DNA from: Massospora cicadina
Taxonomy: Eukaryota; Entomophthoromycota; Entomophthoromycetes; Entomophthorales; Entomophthoraceae
Assembly (NCBI GenBank): GCA_022478985.1
Contig: JAKSZP010002691.1
Location: 124,001 to 188,000, forward strand
Direction of reading: 5' to 3'
Length of the DNA stretch: 64,000 nt
Every line of letters begins with the position of its first letter. Within the stretch, counting starts at the first letter, position 1. Below the pieces are notes generated by a model, which made no database searches, had not been told where the DNA came from, and saw nothing but the letters and a program-made list of their open reading frames with translations. Both the position numbers and the translations under genes were made by a program. This document shows positions 22,481 to 33,289 of the stretch, in pieces.

Positions 22481-22629
22481 TCTGGCATAATCGGCTCAGT
22501 GTTTGGATCTGAACTTAAAGTTTAAAATGTTTTGAAGTTTGAATCCTGGTGTGACCAATTTTTTGACCATTTTTAGCTTTGAGCCAACCACAGACCTCAG
22601 CGACAGTCCAAAGAACTGCAACACTTACA

Positions 22630-23571
22630 TTTCCTTTCTCTTTAGATTTATGGTTATTTATAAAATTTTTGTCAAGGTTTGGTGTCATAGGTAATATGGT
22701 GATTTCTAGAGAGAGATGGCGGAATATATAAGATCTGTTTGGTCATAAGCGTTCCTGATTGGTTCAAACAATTCAGATGATTTTTAACTGGCAAGATCTT
22801 TAGACATTACCTCAGCAGAATTGAAAGGGGTTAGAATTTTTGACAGCTCATTTTAAAATTCATTGCTTGTGGCAATTGGGGTAGATTCTGCCATGATGGA
22901 GTTTCCCTGAACATTTATCTGAATAATCCGTCATTCACTTATTATGTAGTCCATAACAATTCCTGTCAAATTCAACACCCTCCCTACAATTTTTTGTCAG
23001 AGTTTCCAATCACCCAACATTACCATAGCCATTTCAAAGCATGACTTCAGATGAATAAACTTGAGTAAAAGCCAAGGAAACCCCACAGAACCACAAATTT
23101 ATCTTAGATAACTTATCCTTAATTGTCTGAGACCCCCAATCTCAACTTATGGAAAATCAGCATGAAATTGAATAGAGGAGCGTCATGTTACCACTGAGAT
23201 CGGCATTCCACTGGCATATATCCCCTCCTTTATCTTATCCCTGTTAATATGTATTCATTTGTATCTGCTTTTACTTTAAAACCCTTCAAAACCTTTTTTT
23301 TCTTCACAAATTTTTGATAGATCAGGTATATAAGCCTCTCTTAATCATCAATAAACTATAAAAAATTACTTACTTTGTGTTTTCCTTTTATTCTTTATCA
23401 GGATTTATTACCAATATACTGAACCAGATATTTAGGTAGAATGCCCTCCTGAACACACCAACACCTTACCATTGAAATAACTGATCCAATCAAAGCCTCA
23501 GGTTTCACCTGATCTTAAGTCATGATCAACTCAGGATTCCTGAGCCATTATAACACCATTTGCAGTACTAT
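22630..23571. other. Unassigned 942 bp with LTR-like signals
   Basis: I see no coding domain here. A TATATAAG at 23327-23334 and an AATAAA at 23350-23355 lie 15 bases apart on the plus strand, an arrangement typical of a short LTR U3-R region. A TGTCAG occurs at 22997, but I find no matching end, no primer site and no second copy in the window. It may be a degraded solo LTR or the flank of GypD. Confidence 0.3.
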
Positions 23572-24461
23572 TGTCAGGAGAATGTCTATAACTCTCAGTT
23601 CCCATCGTGGTGGTGCACGGTACACAGGCTCAACGCAAGAAAACTAGTCGTCAGTATTAAAGAAAGGATATTCCCACAGAAGCTTGAGCTAAAGTAACAT
23701 AGGGCGAGGTGGTTAAAATGGTAGAGATGGATAGAGATCAAACACACAGTAATACTTGGGTAGGCTCAAAGGGGTGTCCATACTTCAAGCTTTGATCAGG
23801 GCTAGAGTTCTTGGGTACCTCAGTCTGGAAGGAATCAAGGCGGTCCAACGGTGCCCCTGATGCAGTTGTAATTTTAGTGAAATAAATTGGCTATTGTTAC
23901 ATGAGACCTCCTCAAAGAGGTCCGCACACAGGTTTGACCAAGTTAACATAAAATAAAATGTAAACTAAAGAGGCGTTTTTATTAATGGGAAAACAACCAA
24001 CAAGGAAGGTTGGTATCATATAATCATATTTAAACAAAAATGGGCGAATTATCTACTATAGAAATTGGTGCTAAGCCCAGGTGCACTAATAAGCGCATGC
24101 TTCTAACTGACAGAGTACTATACTTCAAAATTGTCTAACTTAAATAATTGTTTGAAGTCAAGACTGACCCAAGTTGGAAATTTTGTAAACTGAACGGGTT
24201 AAAAACCCCCGTTCACTTAGTAAATGAATTGAGACATTGTCATTTAGATAATACTCGTCCTTTTTTAACGCCAAAGCCATAATAAGGGCTGGGCGTTATG
24301 CACCTCACCTGGACCAACCTGGGAATATCTGGCCTGTACCCAGCGTTGGTCCAAGGTGTGCTTAAAGTCAGGAAGGTCCTGCAACTTTACCCTTTGGATC
24401 TCTTGCCTCCAAGCCTTGTCCTTGCTGTAGGTGCCCTCATTAAGGTCATGTAAACATGACA
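23572..24461 (-). repeat. GypC 3' LTR (R2)
   Basis: This 890-bp copy starts, on its own strand, TGTCATGTTTACATGACC and ends TTCTCCTGACA. It follows a purine tract (GGAGGGGGGGTGGAGCCC and AAGAGAAGAGGG) at about 24465-24505, which is the expected plus-strand primer and makes R2 the 3' LTR. Confidence 0.88.
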
Positions 24462-24499
24462 TTACCCTCTTCTCTTTTTTGGGCTCCACCCCCCCTCCA

Positions 24500-25137
24500 G
24501 GGGCATTAACCAAGGAAAAGTTTTGTGGGCAGGAGTCAACTTCATGGCAGTAACGGCTTAGTTGAACTTCAATCCTGCGGCCTTAGGGAAACGCTTGTGA
24601 GAAGATACAATTAGATCTTAGCATGGGCGCAATCACGTGATGGGACCCAACTGTTCTCTGCTGCATTAAATCCCTTCCAGGATACAGATACTCAAGTATT
24701 CTTCTTATTCAATGAGAAGCTACAATATTCTCCACTTCCCACTCTGGTGCCCCAACCACGATATAAGCCTTGGTAGTCTCTGGAGAAGGGCCCTCAAATA
24801 ATTTAAGTTTGCTTTCATAGAATACTGAAAAGATAAAAATGAGGGGGGAGATCTAACCGGTATGAGCGTGGCCCACCTGTTAACAATGCGGTACAGCTCA
24901 ATCCTTTTTGGTCCTAGTTTTTTGCATGTTTGTTTGATTGAGATGTTTTTAGCATCTGGCATCACGAGATCTCCTTACTTGTATGCTGTCCAACTCGTCT
25001 TTTAACATCAGCATTCTCATTGTAAGTCTGCATGGCCACATCTTTGTTTGTGCTCACCCCTGGTGTATTTTCTTGACCATTTTTGCAAAGTCCACCACCA
25101 CTTTCACTTTAGATTACAACTGGGCTTCATTTTGAAG
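24500..25137 (-). pseudogene. GypC integrase C-terminus with chromodomain-like tail
   Basis: On the minus strand the part next to the GypA-2 insertion matches the end of chromovirus pol. KVKVVVDFAKMVKKIHQ precedes a stretch KNISIKQTCKKLGPKRIE like the usual KKLDHKRIGPF segment. Then come YESKLKLFEGPSPET and APEWEVENIVAS, which resembles the start of a chromodomain. A stop follows, and IRRILEYLYPGRDL may be the rest. A chromodomain would guide integration to chromatin marks. The chromodomain call is tentative because only its first part aligns by eye. Confidence 0.6.
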
Positions 25138-25142
25138 GCAGG

Positions 25143-25557
25143 TGTTAGTGCTACAGTTCTTTGGACTAGTGCCGGGGTTCGCGGTGGCTCAAAGCTGGAA
25201 ATATTGGAAAGAGCGCTGAGGAAGAAACGGGAAAATGAGTTAGAATATCAAATATTATATTAAACTAAAAGGCTTTGATATTTATAGGGTGCGTTGGGAC
25301 TCGGTGCCTTTGGGATTATTGGGGCCTCATCCATTCAGGATCTTTACTGATCTTCTGGAATGGCCTCCTCATGGACGTCCTTAATGGATAGCATTTCTCA
25401 CCTTACTGAATAGGTGGAAATGCCGCCCTACATGACGCAGGAATAGGGGAGGAGGATCCTGAAATAGATTTAGCTTGGGTAGGTTTGACGAACAATTTGG
25501 CACGGCCTAATTCAGAATAAGGAAATTTTGATTTGATTTCTATCTCAAATCCCAACA
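25143..25557 (-). repeat. GypA-2 3' LTR
   Basis: On its own strand it starts TTGGGATTTGAGATAG, a decayed TGTCAGGATTTGAGAT, and ends GCACTAACA. The polypurine tract CTTGAGGGGGCC lies directly before it, inside the pol frame. The pol frame continues 50 codons into this LTR to a stop at 25403. The conserved TATA-like CTATAAATAT is near 25285. Confidence 0.88.
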
Positions 25558-26520
25558 AGGCCCCCTCAAGATCCTGAGGGAGGGGGTACACGGCCATAGG
25601 AACTGACCATGCGCCCGATTTACAACAGTCCCTTGATTGATGTTGGCAATGGAGTACTCAGACTTCACCTTATGTATGACTTTGTAGGGTCCAGACCAAA
25701 GTACATTGAGCTTATTCTATTGGCCTATAGGTTGATGATGATAAAAGCGAACGAGGTCACATAATTGAAAGTCTGGTAAGAAAGGTCATCCAAGATTTTA
25801 TCGGGATGTCTCTCTTCCAGTGGTTGTGATAATGCCTTAAGTGGCTTGGGCTTGGAGACGGACAATTTCATCAGCTAGAGCCCTCATATTTAAATTGGAG
25901 TTCTCAGGGGTGGAGGCTTCGAGCAGGGGCTGGAAGCTACTGGGTAGCCAGGGTGCCCGCCCATATAGGGCTTCAAATGGGGACATCTTGATGACATGGT
26001 GATAGCTTACCCAGTAGGCAAGCAAGGCGCTGGGCAGATAATGGTTCCAACGGGCAGGATCTGAGGCGGCCAACTTCTGTAGGATGGAAACAAGAGTTCC
26101 ATTAGCACGTTCTACTGCCCTGTTAGTAGAAGGGTGGTAGGGGGCAGAGAAACTCTGGGTGGTGCCAAATAGCGAAGTTAGTTCTTGTACTACCTGCAAG
26201 GTGAAGTTCAACACATTGTCTGAAAGCAAGGTCTGGGGGCACCCATGCTGGGTGAAAATGGAGCAAACAAGAAAAAGAGTGGTAGCCTTAGCGGTGGCTG
26301 CGGGAAGTGAGATCGCCTCGACCCACTTAGTTAAGTGGTCTATTGCTAGGATAATATAAAATTGACCATGCAGCCCAGTGGGAAGGGGACCCACCACGTG
26401 ATACTACTGACATTGAAAGGTTTGGTCAGGGCAACAACTGAGTGCTGGTATTGAGGGTTGTCCCAGTCTTGGGATCAGCAGGTCATACAAGCTTCCAGAA
26501 CCTCTTGGATGATTTCTACC
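25558..26520 (-). pseudogene. GypA-2 integrase
   Basis: The open stretch 26397-25837 (186 codons) covers the catalytic core: VGPLPTGLHGQFYIILAIDH, LLSDNVLNF with the second Asp, and AVERANGTLVSIL with the Glu. The first Asp (SVDVVGPLP in relatives) is lost or out of frame just upstream. LPSALLAYWVSYH and KMSPFEALYGRAPWLPS follow. The C-terminal domain at 25800-25600 includes RFYYHHQPIGQ and LWSGPYKVIHKVKSEYSI. This is one of the best preserved stretches of the element. Confidence 0.87.
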
Positions 26521-26744
26521 ATTCGTCCCAGTAGCAGTGTGACTTCAGCCACTCATGGGTCTTCTTAACTGCACCATGTCCCACAGTAGAATGGCCTTCT
26601 AGGATGATGTCAGTTCAAGAGGAAGGCCGGATATAGGGAAGCCATTTCTTGTTGACTCCTTTGTAGAGCAGCCCATCCTTGATTTGAGTGTCTTGAGTCA
26701 GACAGAGGAGTTTGGCCTGAACCTCTGGGTTTTTCCAGTTCCCA

Positions 26745-27400
26745 TCATTTGGGCTGTCCTATCAGGTCATAGAGCCGATCTTCCTCTGTGGTCAGAACTG
26801 CTAATACTGGCATCCTGAAGAGGCCATCAGCATTCTGGTGTATTGCGCCTGCGCGGTGGATGATGGTGAAATCGTAGCTTTGCAGTTGTAGGGCCCACCT
26901 GTCTAACCAACCATAAGGGTCTTTCATTTTGTTGAAGCCACAGGAGTGAAGAGTGGTCTGTAATAATAATAAAATGAGTACCGTAGAGGTAGGCCGGAAA
27001 TGTTTGATGGCGTAGAGAATGGCTAGATATTCCCTCTCAGTGACACTGTAGTTCCTCTCAGCCTTACTTAGAGTCTTACTAAAATAAGCCATGGGATGAT
27101 CGACTTAGTCCTCATCATGCTGAGCCAGGATAGCGCCGACTGTGACGTTGCTTTCATTTATGAACAACAAGAAAGGTTGGTCAAAGCGAGGATGAACTAG
27201 AACAGGTTTAGTACATAAGGCCATACGTAAAGCGTTAAAAGCCTGTTCCTTCTCAGGTCGCCACTCAAATGGTACGTTCTTTTGTAGGAGGTAAAACAGT
27301 AGCTCATCTAGGTTGGAAAACCGAAGGATGAACTGATGGTAATAGCCCACCATGCCTAGAAAGACTTGAATATCTCGTAGGCTTTGGAGGCGCAACATCT
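26745..27400 (-). pseudogene. GypA-2 RNase H and RT connection
   Basis: Two open stretches abut. From 27398 MLRLQSLRDIQVFLGMVGYY is the connection, followed by KEQAFNALRMALCTKPVLVHPRF. The Asp of the DASN motif is replaced (LLFINESN). From 27092 MAYFSKTLSKAERNYSVTER and LAILYAIKHF continue, but the TDHSSL motif is garbled (LQTTLHSCGF). RWALQLQSYDFTIIHRAGA closes the domain. The enzyme would be inactive. Confidence 0.82.
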
Positions 27401-28090
27401 TCTCTATGGCGTCGACTTTGTTGGGTATAGGTTGAATGCCACGCTTGGAGACCTTGTGTCCTAGAAACTCTAGCTCAGGCTGTAAAAAGGAGCACTTTGA
27501 GAGCTTGAGCTTGATGGAGGCCTTCCTGAGATTCTCGAAGACTTCCTTGAGATGCTCTACATGTCTGTTAAAGGTTCTCGAAAAATGGTAATGTCATCTA
27601 GGTAGACGAGGACACAGGAGAGCTTCATGTCCCCAAGGATCCCATCCATGGCACGCTGGAATGTGGATGGGGCATTACAGAGGCCTTGGGGCATCCGGGT
27701 GGGCTCAAACAGTCCTTTGTGGGCGATTAGAGCGCACTTGGCTCAGTCCTCGGGGGCGAGATTGACCTGCCAATACCCGCTGGCGAGGTCCATGGATGAG
27801 AAGTACTGGGAACTGGCAAGCACATGTAGAGAATTGTTGATCCGGGGCAGAGGATAACTGTCATTCTTGGTGATGGAGTTGAGTCGTCAATAGTCCATCA
27901 CCACCTGGTGCTTGCCATCCTTCTTTCAGACCAGCATAAGAGGGGAGGCCCAAGGACTACGCGAAGGGACCAAGAGCCCAGCGTCAAGCAGCTGTTTGAG
28001 CTCCACCGTAACCTGGGCCTCTTCAACCTTGCTCTTTTGGTAAGGCCATGACTTAAAAGGGGGCATCCTCAGTTTCTACATGGTGGAGGA
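27401..28090 (-). pseudogene. GypA-2 reverse transcriptase
   Basis: On the minus strand the RT reads through several frames. YLDD is intact at 27604-27593 in the context SCVLVYLDDITIF. Downstream KASIKLKLSKCSFLQPELEF and LGHKVSKRGIQPIPNKVDAI are clear. A TGA (plus-strand 27743-27745) sits at PED-stop-AKCAL, the same codon as in GypA-1. Frameshifts occur near 27570 and 27900. Confidence 0.83.
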
Positions 28091-28099
28091 CTCCGTTCA

Positions 28100-28500
28100 T
28101 CTTTCCAAGATCATAGGTCAAAGTTGAGAATAGGTCCCTATGGATTGGGTGCACTGGGGGCCAGCTGTGCCATACTCCATGTAGTGCGGCATATCAGGAG
28201 TGACCTTGATGTGTTTCATCAGCTTGGAAGAGATGACGTTCTGGGGGAGCCCCTGTCAACTATGGCGTAAACTGGAATCTTGTGGACCTGGACAGTGACT
28301 TGGGTGACCAAACTTCCAAAATGGGGCAGTAACATAAGGAACATGGGAGAATCATCAGAAGAAGAGTAAGCAGTATTAATGTCTTTATTGTCATTAGATA
28401 CTGCAACTACTTCCTCGGGTATGATGGCTTCTGGTTTATGCGTAGGGGATACTTGAGGCTGGGCAGGGATGTCAGCATGGAGCGCCTCAACCTTCATGCT
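28100..28500 (-). pseudogene. GypA-2 protease
   Basis: The frame 28497-28219 includes SSSDDSPMFLMLLPHFGSLV and then VYAIVDRGSPRTS, where the Ser of the DSG active site is Arg. GypA-1 has GSG at the same place, so each copy has a different active-site lesion. The frame ends at 28219. The region to 28100 is a linker towards RT with stops. Confidence 0.72.
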
Positions 28501-30400
28501 GACGGCCCTTTTCCTGCCTCCTCAGCAAGACGTTTCCAGCAAGTCTTAGCGCTGTGTCTAAAGCTATTGCTATAGGTGCATCGAGGATGTGGATTCTTCT
28601 GGTTTTCAACTACATGGACCCTAGGGCGCTTAGAGGGGCCAGTAGACGTAGCCTTAGAGTGTAGGATCGAGGCAGGGATCTCGTTGAGGGCCTCCTTAAT
28701 CTCCCTGATGCAGGTAAACCCATTCTTCTGTCTGATCATGTGCATTTGGACTTCAGGATAGGACCTTAAGGCAGCGATGACAGCGGTGATAGCGTCATCC
28801 AGAGTGATACAGTTTGTCATGACCAAAGGTTGTGCCTGGGCGTAGAACCAGTTGGAAAACTACATAGGTTTTTCTCCTTTGTTCAGTCGAATGCCCATGA
28901 ATGCTTGCTTCTGGTTGGCCAGAGTTTGGTTGCTGCCAAACCCTTGGATCAAGGCAGTGCGGACCTGTTCCAAGGTGTTACACTCCTTCAGATGAGGGGT
29001 CATAATTTTCCAGGCGGTGCTGTCTAGACAGGAATGGATATGCTTTACCTTCTGTCAATTGGTGGCCTCTTCCATGGAACTTTTGCAGGAAAACAGGAAG
29101 GAGGCGATACTTTCCTATCTGGGAGTGAACCTTTCCTTGAAACTAGGTTTAAAGTTAGCTACAATGGGAGTGGAAAGGGTGTTAATGCCTGGGATAGGTG
29201 CTGGCTCCAAGATCTCCATTTCCTGCATAATCTTGAGGAGCCCGTTGATCCAACCGCCTTCGTAATCCTTCTAAGTCCTCTTGGATGTAGTCCCAATTCT
29301 GGCTGAGGGTGGAAGCAGAATCCTTATTGGAAACCTGCTTCTTTTAGGATTGAATCTCGGTGTGCTGTAGATGGAGCTGGTTTTCAATGGTGGTCAACCA
29401 GGTTTTGGACCCACAACAAGTTTGTTCAAGCTGGGAGATCTGAGCGTCAGTAAGCTTTGTGAAGGCGCTGAGGTCAACCATCTCATCTGACAATGCTTTA
29501 ATAGAGACCCTGGGGTTGAGGGGGACACCATCCAATCGGAGCTTGCATCCTAAGGCCACCTTTTGGATTTGATCCCATAGAGCGGCCAGGGCAGTCATTA
29601 TATCCTTTCATCAGGGGTCTTTGGGTTTGCCCGAAGGTGAAGGGCCCAGGGGCCCTCAAGGCCTGTGTGGTCCCTTGGGTCCATCTGGCCCTTGATGCCC
29701 CTCAGGGCCTTCAGGCCCCCTAGGCCCAGAACCCATGATGGGGTAGTCATGAGAGGCCAGCTCTCAGTAGTGCTGCTGTAAGAAAGGTACCAGTTCTTTG
29801 ACTTGGAGTAGACGCTGGGTCCATGTCGCTTCAAATAGCTATGCACTTTGATGAAACTGCTCCTCGAGGTAGCTGGAAGATTCCAATATCCAGTACTACA
29901 ATCTGATTACAGATCTCATTGATTAATCATTAGATATCAAGAATAGCTTCGCAATTGTCATGCATGAAGGAGGAGGAGGTGTTGTAGAAGTTGATGATGT
30001 AGGAATGTAAATTCTGGGTGAGCCCTAGTTGCCAGGAGACCTCCTGATGGTGTAATTTATTAACTGGAGGAGGTGATGGATAGCGGGGTGGACAAAGTTA
30101 CGAAGTTAGCGTTCAGGCCCCAGGGTAAGCTCCCCAGCTGGCAATTTGGCCGAGGCATATAGGTCCCACATTGTGGAAGGTATGGAGGAGGCGCGGGAGC
30201 AGCTGGAGTGGGCGCCCTTGGAGTAGATGCCATTTATTAATTGTTGAATGACATCATTGATATTCTCATACTGGAGTTGGTATTGGCTCCCATATAGGGA
30301 GGGCAGCGAGAGTTAAAAGGTGGCATGAAATTCTAGCCTCTCCGGCTGCAAGGGCGGCGTTGTGTACTGCAAGGTACTAACCCATCGTGTGACTCTCCTT
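28494..30400 (-). pseudogene. GypA-2 gag
   Basis: In order on the minus strand: N-terminal QPERLEFHATF and YQLQYENINDVIQQLING (30390-30230), and a collagen-like linker at 29735-29630 (GPRGPEGPEGHQGPDGPKGP). A coiled-coil-like part 29598-29344 includes LSAFTKLTDAQISQLEQ, followed by the capsid part and the nucleocapsid part (28826-28494). The knuckle reads CTYS, four residues, H, four residues, C, so one Cys is lost. Many stops lie between 29300 and 28830. The gag would form the particle core. Confidence 0.78.
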
Positions 30401-30483
30401 AATTGACCAGTCCTTTGGTCGGCAGGGCTGCTATTGGTTTCCATTTTTGTGATAGACGTTTTCACTCTAGGACAGCTCGGAGC

Positions 30484-30501
30484 CCCCTGTAGTGAGCACT
30501 A
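30484..30501 (-). promoter_or_regulatory. Primer-binding site, GypA-2
   Basis: On the minus strand TAGTGCTCACTACAGGGG lies four bases after the 5' LTR. One G to A change alters the conserved TGG. Confidence 0.7.
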
Positions 30502-30505
30502 CTTT

Positions 30506-30918
30506 TGTCAGTGCTACAGTTCTTTGGACTGGCTCCAAGGTGCGCGGTGGCTCAAAGCTGGAAAAGTTGGAAAGAGCACCGAGGAGGAAACAAAAAATGA
30601 GTTAGAATACTGAATATTTTATTAAACTAAAAGGCTTCAATATTTATAGGGTGCTTTGGGACTCAGTGCCTTTGGGATCATCTGGGCATCATCCATTCAG
30701 AAACTTTACTGATCTTCTGGAGTGGCCTCCTCATGGGCGTCCTTAATGGATATCGTCGCTCACCTGACTGAATGGGTGGAAATGCCGCCCCACGTGACGC
30801 AGGAATAGGGGAGGAGGATCCTGAAATAGATTTATCTCAGGTAGGTTCGACAACTGATTTGGCATGGCCTGATTTGGAAGAAGGGAATTTGACTTAATTT
30901 CTATCTCAAATCCTGACA
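30506..30918 (-). repeat. GypA-2 5' LTR
   Basis: On its own strand it begins TGTCAGGATTTGAGATAG and ends GTAGCACTGACA, with the short inverted ends TGTCA and TGACA. It is followed outside by the duplication GCAGG at 30919-30923. TATA-like CTATAAATATTGA is present. Confidence 0.9.
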
Positions 30919-30923
30919 GCAGG

Positions 30924-31670
30924 ACTGAAGCCCTAGTTGGCTAAGAAGGGGGAATACTGAACAATGCATGTTGGACATTATTATAACTAAATTGGGCCAT
31001 GAGGAGATGGAAACCCTAATCTGAATGATCTGAGGTGGTGTAACACCGCAAGAACCATTTGAGGCACTGTTTCACACGTTCAGTCTGCCCATCTGATTGT
31101 CGGTGATAGGCAGTTGAACAGAAGGGGCAAATATGAAGAGTGTTACACAACTCTTTCCAAAAGATGGAGGTAAACTGGGGTCCATGATTGTTAATCATTT
31201 CTTTAGGGACCCTGTAATAAATAAACACATGAATGATGAAGAGCCTAGCCATAATAGCTACGGTTACTGTGGTTCTGCAGTGAATAAAATGGGCGAACTT
31301 TGTAAAACAGTCCAGCATTACCATGATAGCATCGTAGCCTTCTGATACAGGCAATTTCACAATAAAATTAACTGATAGACAAGTCCAAGGCCCTTCAGCC
31401 TTTTGAACTGGTACCAATGGCCCCACTAGAGGCTGACGAATTTGTCTCGAATGGTTGCAGACTAGGTTTTTTTACAATACCAGCTACCTGAGCGGCTAAC
31501 CTCTTCCAATTGTAAGTGCGGCAGATTAGCTCTAAATTCTTCGCCTTCCCAGGATGGCCAACGGTGATTCCATCATGATTATCCCGGATGATTTCTAGGC
31601 AAAGTGGTCCAGCAGGAACCCATAGGCGCCCCTAAAATCATACTTTCATCCTTTACATGGTAACCTCTCG
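30924..31670 (-). pseudogene. GypC integrase, core and zinc domain
   Basis: The zinc domain reads HDGITVGHPGKAKNLELI and YNWKRLAAQVAGIV, with a later KNLVCNHSRQ keeping one Cys. The core at 31426-31016 has LSVNFIVKLPVSEGYDAIMV (Asp changed to Asn), IINNHGPQFTS-type (Asp changed to Asn) and SDGQTERVKQCL with Glu kept. The end FFLANQGF-type stretch runs to the GypA-2 insertion. These motifs (STAYHRQSDGQTERV) are those of chromoviruses and unlike GypA, B, E and F. Confidence 0.85.
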
Positions 31671-31749
31671 TGATGTCCTCCTGATTCAATGCACTCCTGG
31701 AAGGACCATAGTATATTTGGCCAACAAAGGCTGGAAAGGACTAGCTTTT

Positions 31750-32170
31750 GAACATACCATATTACTATGCATTTATCAGAGGAGCGAGCTCTGGCCTGCA
31801 AGCCAAGTGAGAATGAAATTGAGACACAATCTTACCCAGTGAAATCATCAAAATGGGTATTATGCACCTCTACCTTCTTAGGATTGGGAGCTAATGCAGG
31901 GTTGCGACTCAAAGCTTCTGCCAAACCATTCTCCTTACACTTAGTAAACTCATAAGAAAACACAAATTGGGCAAGGGTCTCATGCCAGAGGGTTTGACGT
32001 GGGGTTAAGACATGAGGTGCGCAGTAGTACAGTAAGGCGCGGTGATCTGTACTTATGTGGAAGGGTTGGGATGAGCCATGCAAGTGATGATGCAAATAGG
32101 TCAGCGCTTCAACTACTGCTAATAAACTCTTTATCATATACGACATAGTTTAACTCTGTAAAAGACATCT
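31750..32170 (-). pseudogene. GypC RNase H
   Basis: The open stretch 32146-31832 contains LLAVVEALTYLHHHLHGSSQ, then FHISTDHRALLYYCAPHVLT with the TDH Asp, RQTLWHETLAQFVFSYEF and NGLAEALSRNPALA. The upstream part lies in the C-terminus of the RT stretch (IIVSNASNFAIAAALLQVG, with Asp to Asn in DAS). Only one frame change separates it from RT. Confidence 0.83.
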
Positions 32171-33120
32171 TAATTGAAAAATATCATTGGATGCTCTATT
32201 CCATCTTCACCTACTTGTAATAGGGCTGCTGCTATGGCGAAGTTGGAGGCATTTGACACAATAATAAACTCTTTGTTGGGATCAACATAGCAAAGAACAG
32301 ATGTGGACAGCAAAATACATTTTACCGCTTGTAAGGCATCCTGCAAAGTTGGGGACCACTGGAGCACTTTTGCCCCACTCGCCTTATACATTGGCGTCGC
32401 CACCTCAGAAAGATTGGGCATGAATTTCTTAAGGAACGTACACGTCCCCAAAAAAACCTTAAATTCCTTGACTGATGTTGGAGTGGGCCACTCACAAATC
32501 GCCTTCTCCTTGTCTGTAGTTATAATGTGCCCTTGGTCAAACATGACGTTGCCCAGGAAGCTAATCTGATACTTAATGGGTTCGCACTTACTTATTTTTA
32601 ATGTGAGGTCAGCTGCCCTCAAACTCTTTACTACCTGCCAAAGGTGTACTTCATGGGACTCATTGTCAGGGGAAAATACGAAAATATCATCCATGTAAGC
32701 TACCGCGCATACCCCAAGCAGGTCCCCCAAAGCTGCATCAATACGGCGTTGAAAGATAACAGGGGCATTTTTAAGCACAAAAGCAGAACCTGAAAATTGG
32801 AAAATCATTTTTTGGTACAGAATGCGGTCAGCCATCCTAGCCCTTCTTAATCAGGATCTGATTGAACGCGTTTAAACAATCCAACTTGGATAAGACTCTT
32901 GCCTTATCCATATATCGTGCAATCTGAGTTCAGTGGAATGGGATGCAAGTCGGGTACTGTGACATTGTTGAGATTCCCATAATCTACACATGTAAATTAG
33001 GTACCATTGGCCTTTTCCACAATGAGAAGTGGGGAGCATACAGGGGAGGTTCGCTGAATAATTGCGCCTTTGGCTAACTGATCTTAAACGCACATACTTA
33101 AGGCCACTTCCTCCCGTACA
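32170..33120 (-). pseudogene. GypC reverse transcriptase
   Basis: The open stretch 32835-32170 (221 codons) is the longest pol frame of GypC. YMDD is intact at 32697-32686 (VAYMDDIFVFS). SLRAADLTLKISKCEP and VKEFKVFLGTCTFLKKFMPN follow. Upstream (33110-32840) a frameshifted part has VEKANG and VDYGNLNNVTVPDLHPIPL, the first RT motifs. The usual MPFGLKNAPATFQ reads as SAFVLKNAPVIFQ. Confidence 0.87.
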
Positions 33121-33289
33121 ATCAATGGATAAATTGGGGAAGATATACGCACCAGATCAATGGTGTGCTTGAACTTACAATCAAACTCTGAATGGTATGT
33201 TAGTATATTGGCTGATACCACATCAGACGAAGATTACAACCTCTCCAAACAGGAAGGTAAGGGAACCTCCAAAGAGGGCTTCAGCAACG

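Larger units (their letters stand above)
2992..22629 (+). mobile_element. GypA-1: Ty3/gypsy element split by four insertions
   Basis: This old GypA copy has an LTR at each end (2992-3554 and 19163-22629). They share the start TGKCAGRATTTGAGAT and the end of the type CAAAGAACTGCAACRCTKACA. Between them lie the primer site, gag, protease, RT, RNase H and integrase in gypsy order. A solo GypC LTR, the complete GypB element and a LINE interrupt it, and GypB itself holds two LS copies. Protein motifs and LTR ends match the second copy GypA-2 at 25143-30918 on the other strand. I see no convincing 5-bp target duplication (ATTCT against TTTCC), which fits its age. Confidence 0.85.
19163..22629 (+). 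repeat. GypA-1 3' LTR, split by a LINE
   Basis: The left part 19163-19421 starts TGTCAGAATTTGAGATG and the right part 22481-22629 ends AACTGCAACACTTACA. Together they align with the 5' LTR except that about 150 bp (5' LTR bases 3252-3406) are absent at the LINE junction. Confidence 0.8.
25143..30918 (-). mobile_element. GypA-2: complete Ty3/gypsy element nested in GypC
   Basis: This 5776-bp element has LTRs 25143-25557 and 30506-30918. The exact 5-bp duplication GCAGG flanks it at 25138-25142 and 30919-30923. The GypC integrase reading continues across it. It contains primer site, gag with collagen-like linker, protease, RT, RNase H and integrase. RT keeps YLDD, but stops and frameshifts occur throughout. 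The two LTRs are roughly 85-90 percent identical by eye. Confidence 0.93.

Noticed and set aside
22997..23460. Solo LTR starting TGTCAG with TATA and AATAAA signals.
   Set aside because: I find no matching end, no flanking duplication and no second copy in the window. It is left as unassigned sequence.
16982..27745. UGA reassigned as a sense codon, suggested by the same in-frame TGA in GypA-1 and GypA-2.
   Set aside because: TGA also ends LINE-1 ORF1 in a precise overlap with ORF2, and TAG and TAA occur inside genes as often. Mutation of CGA explains the shared stops.
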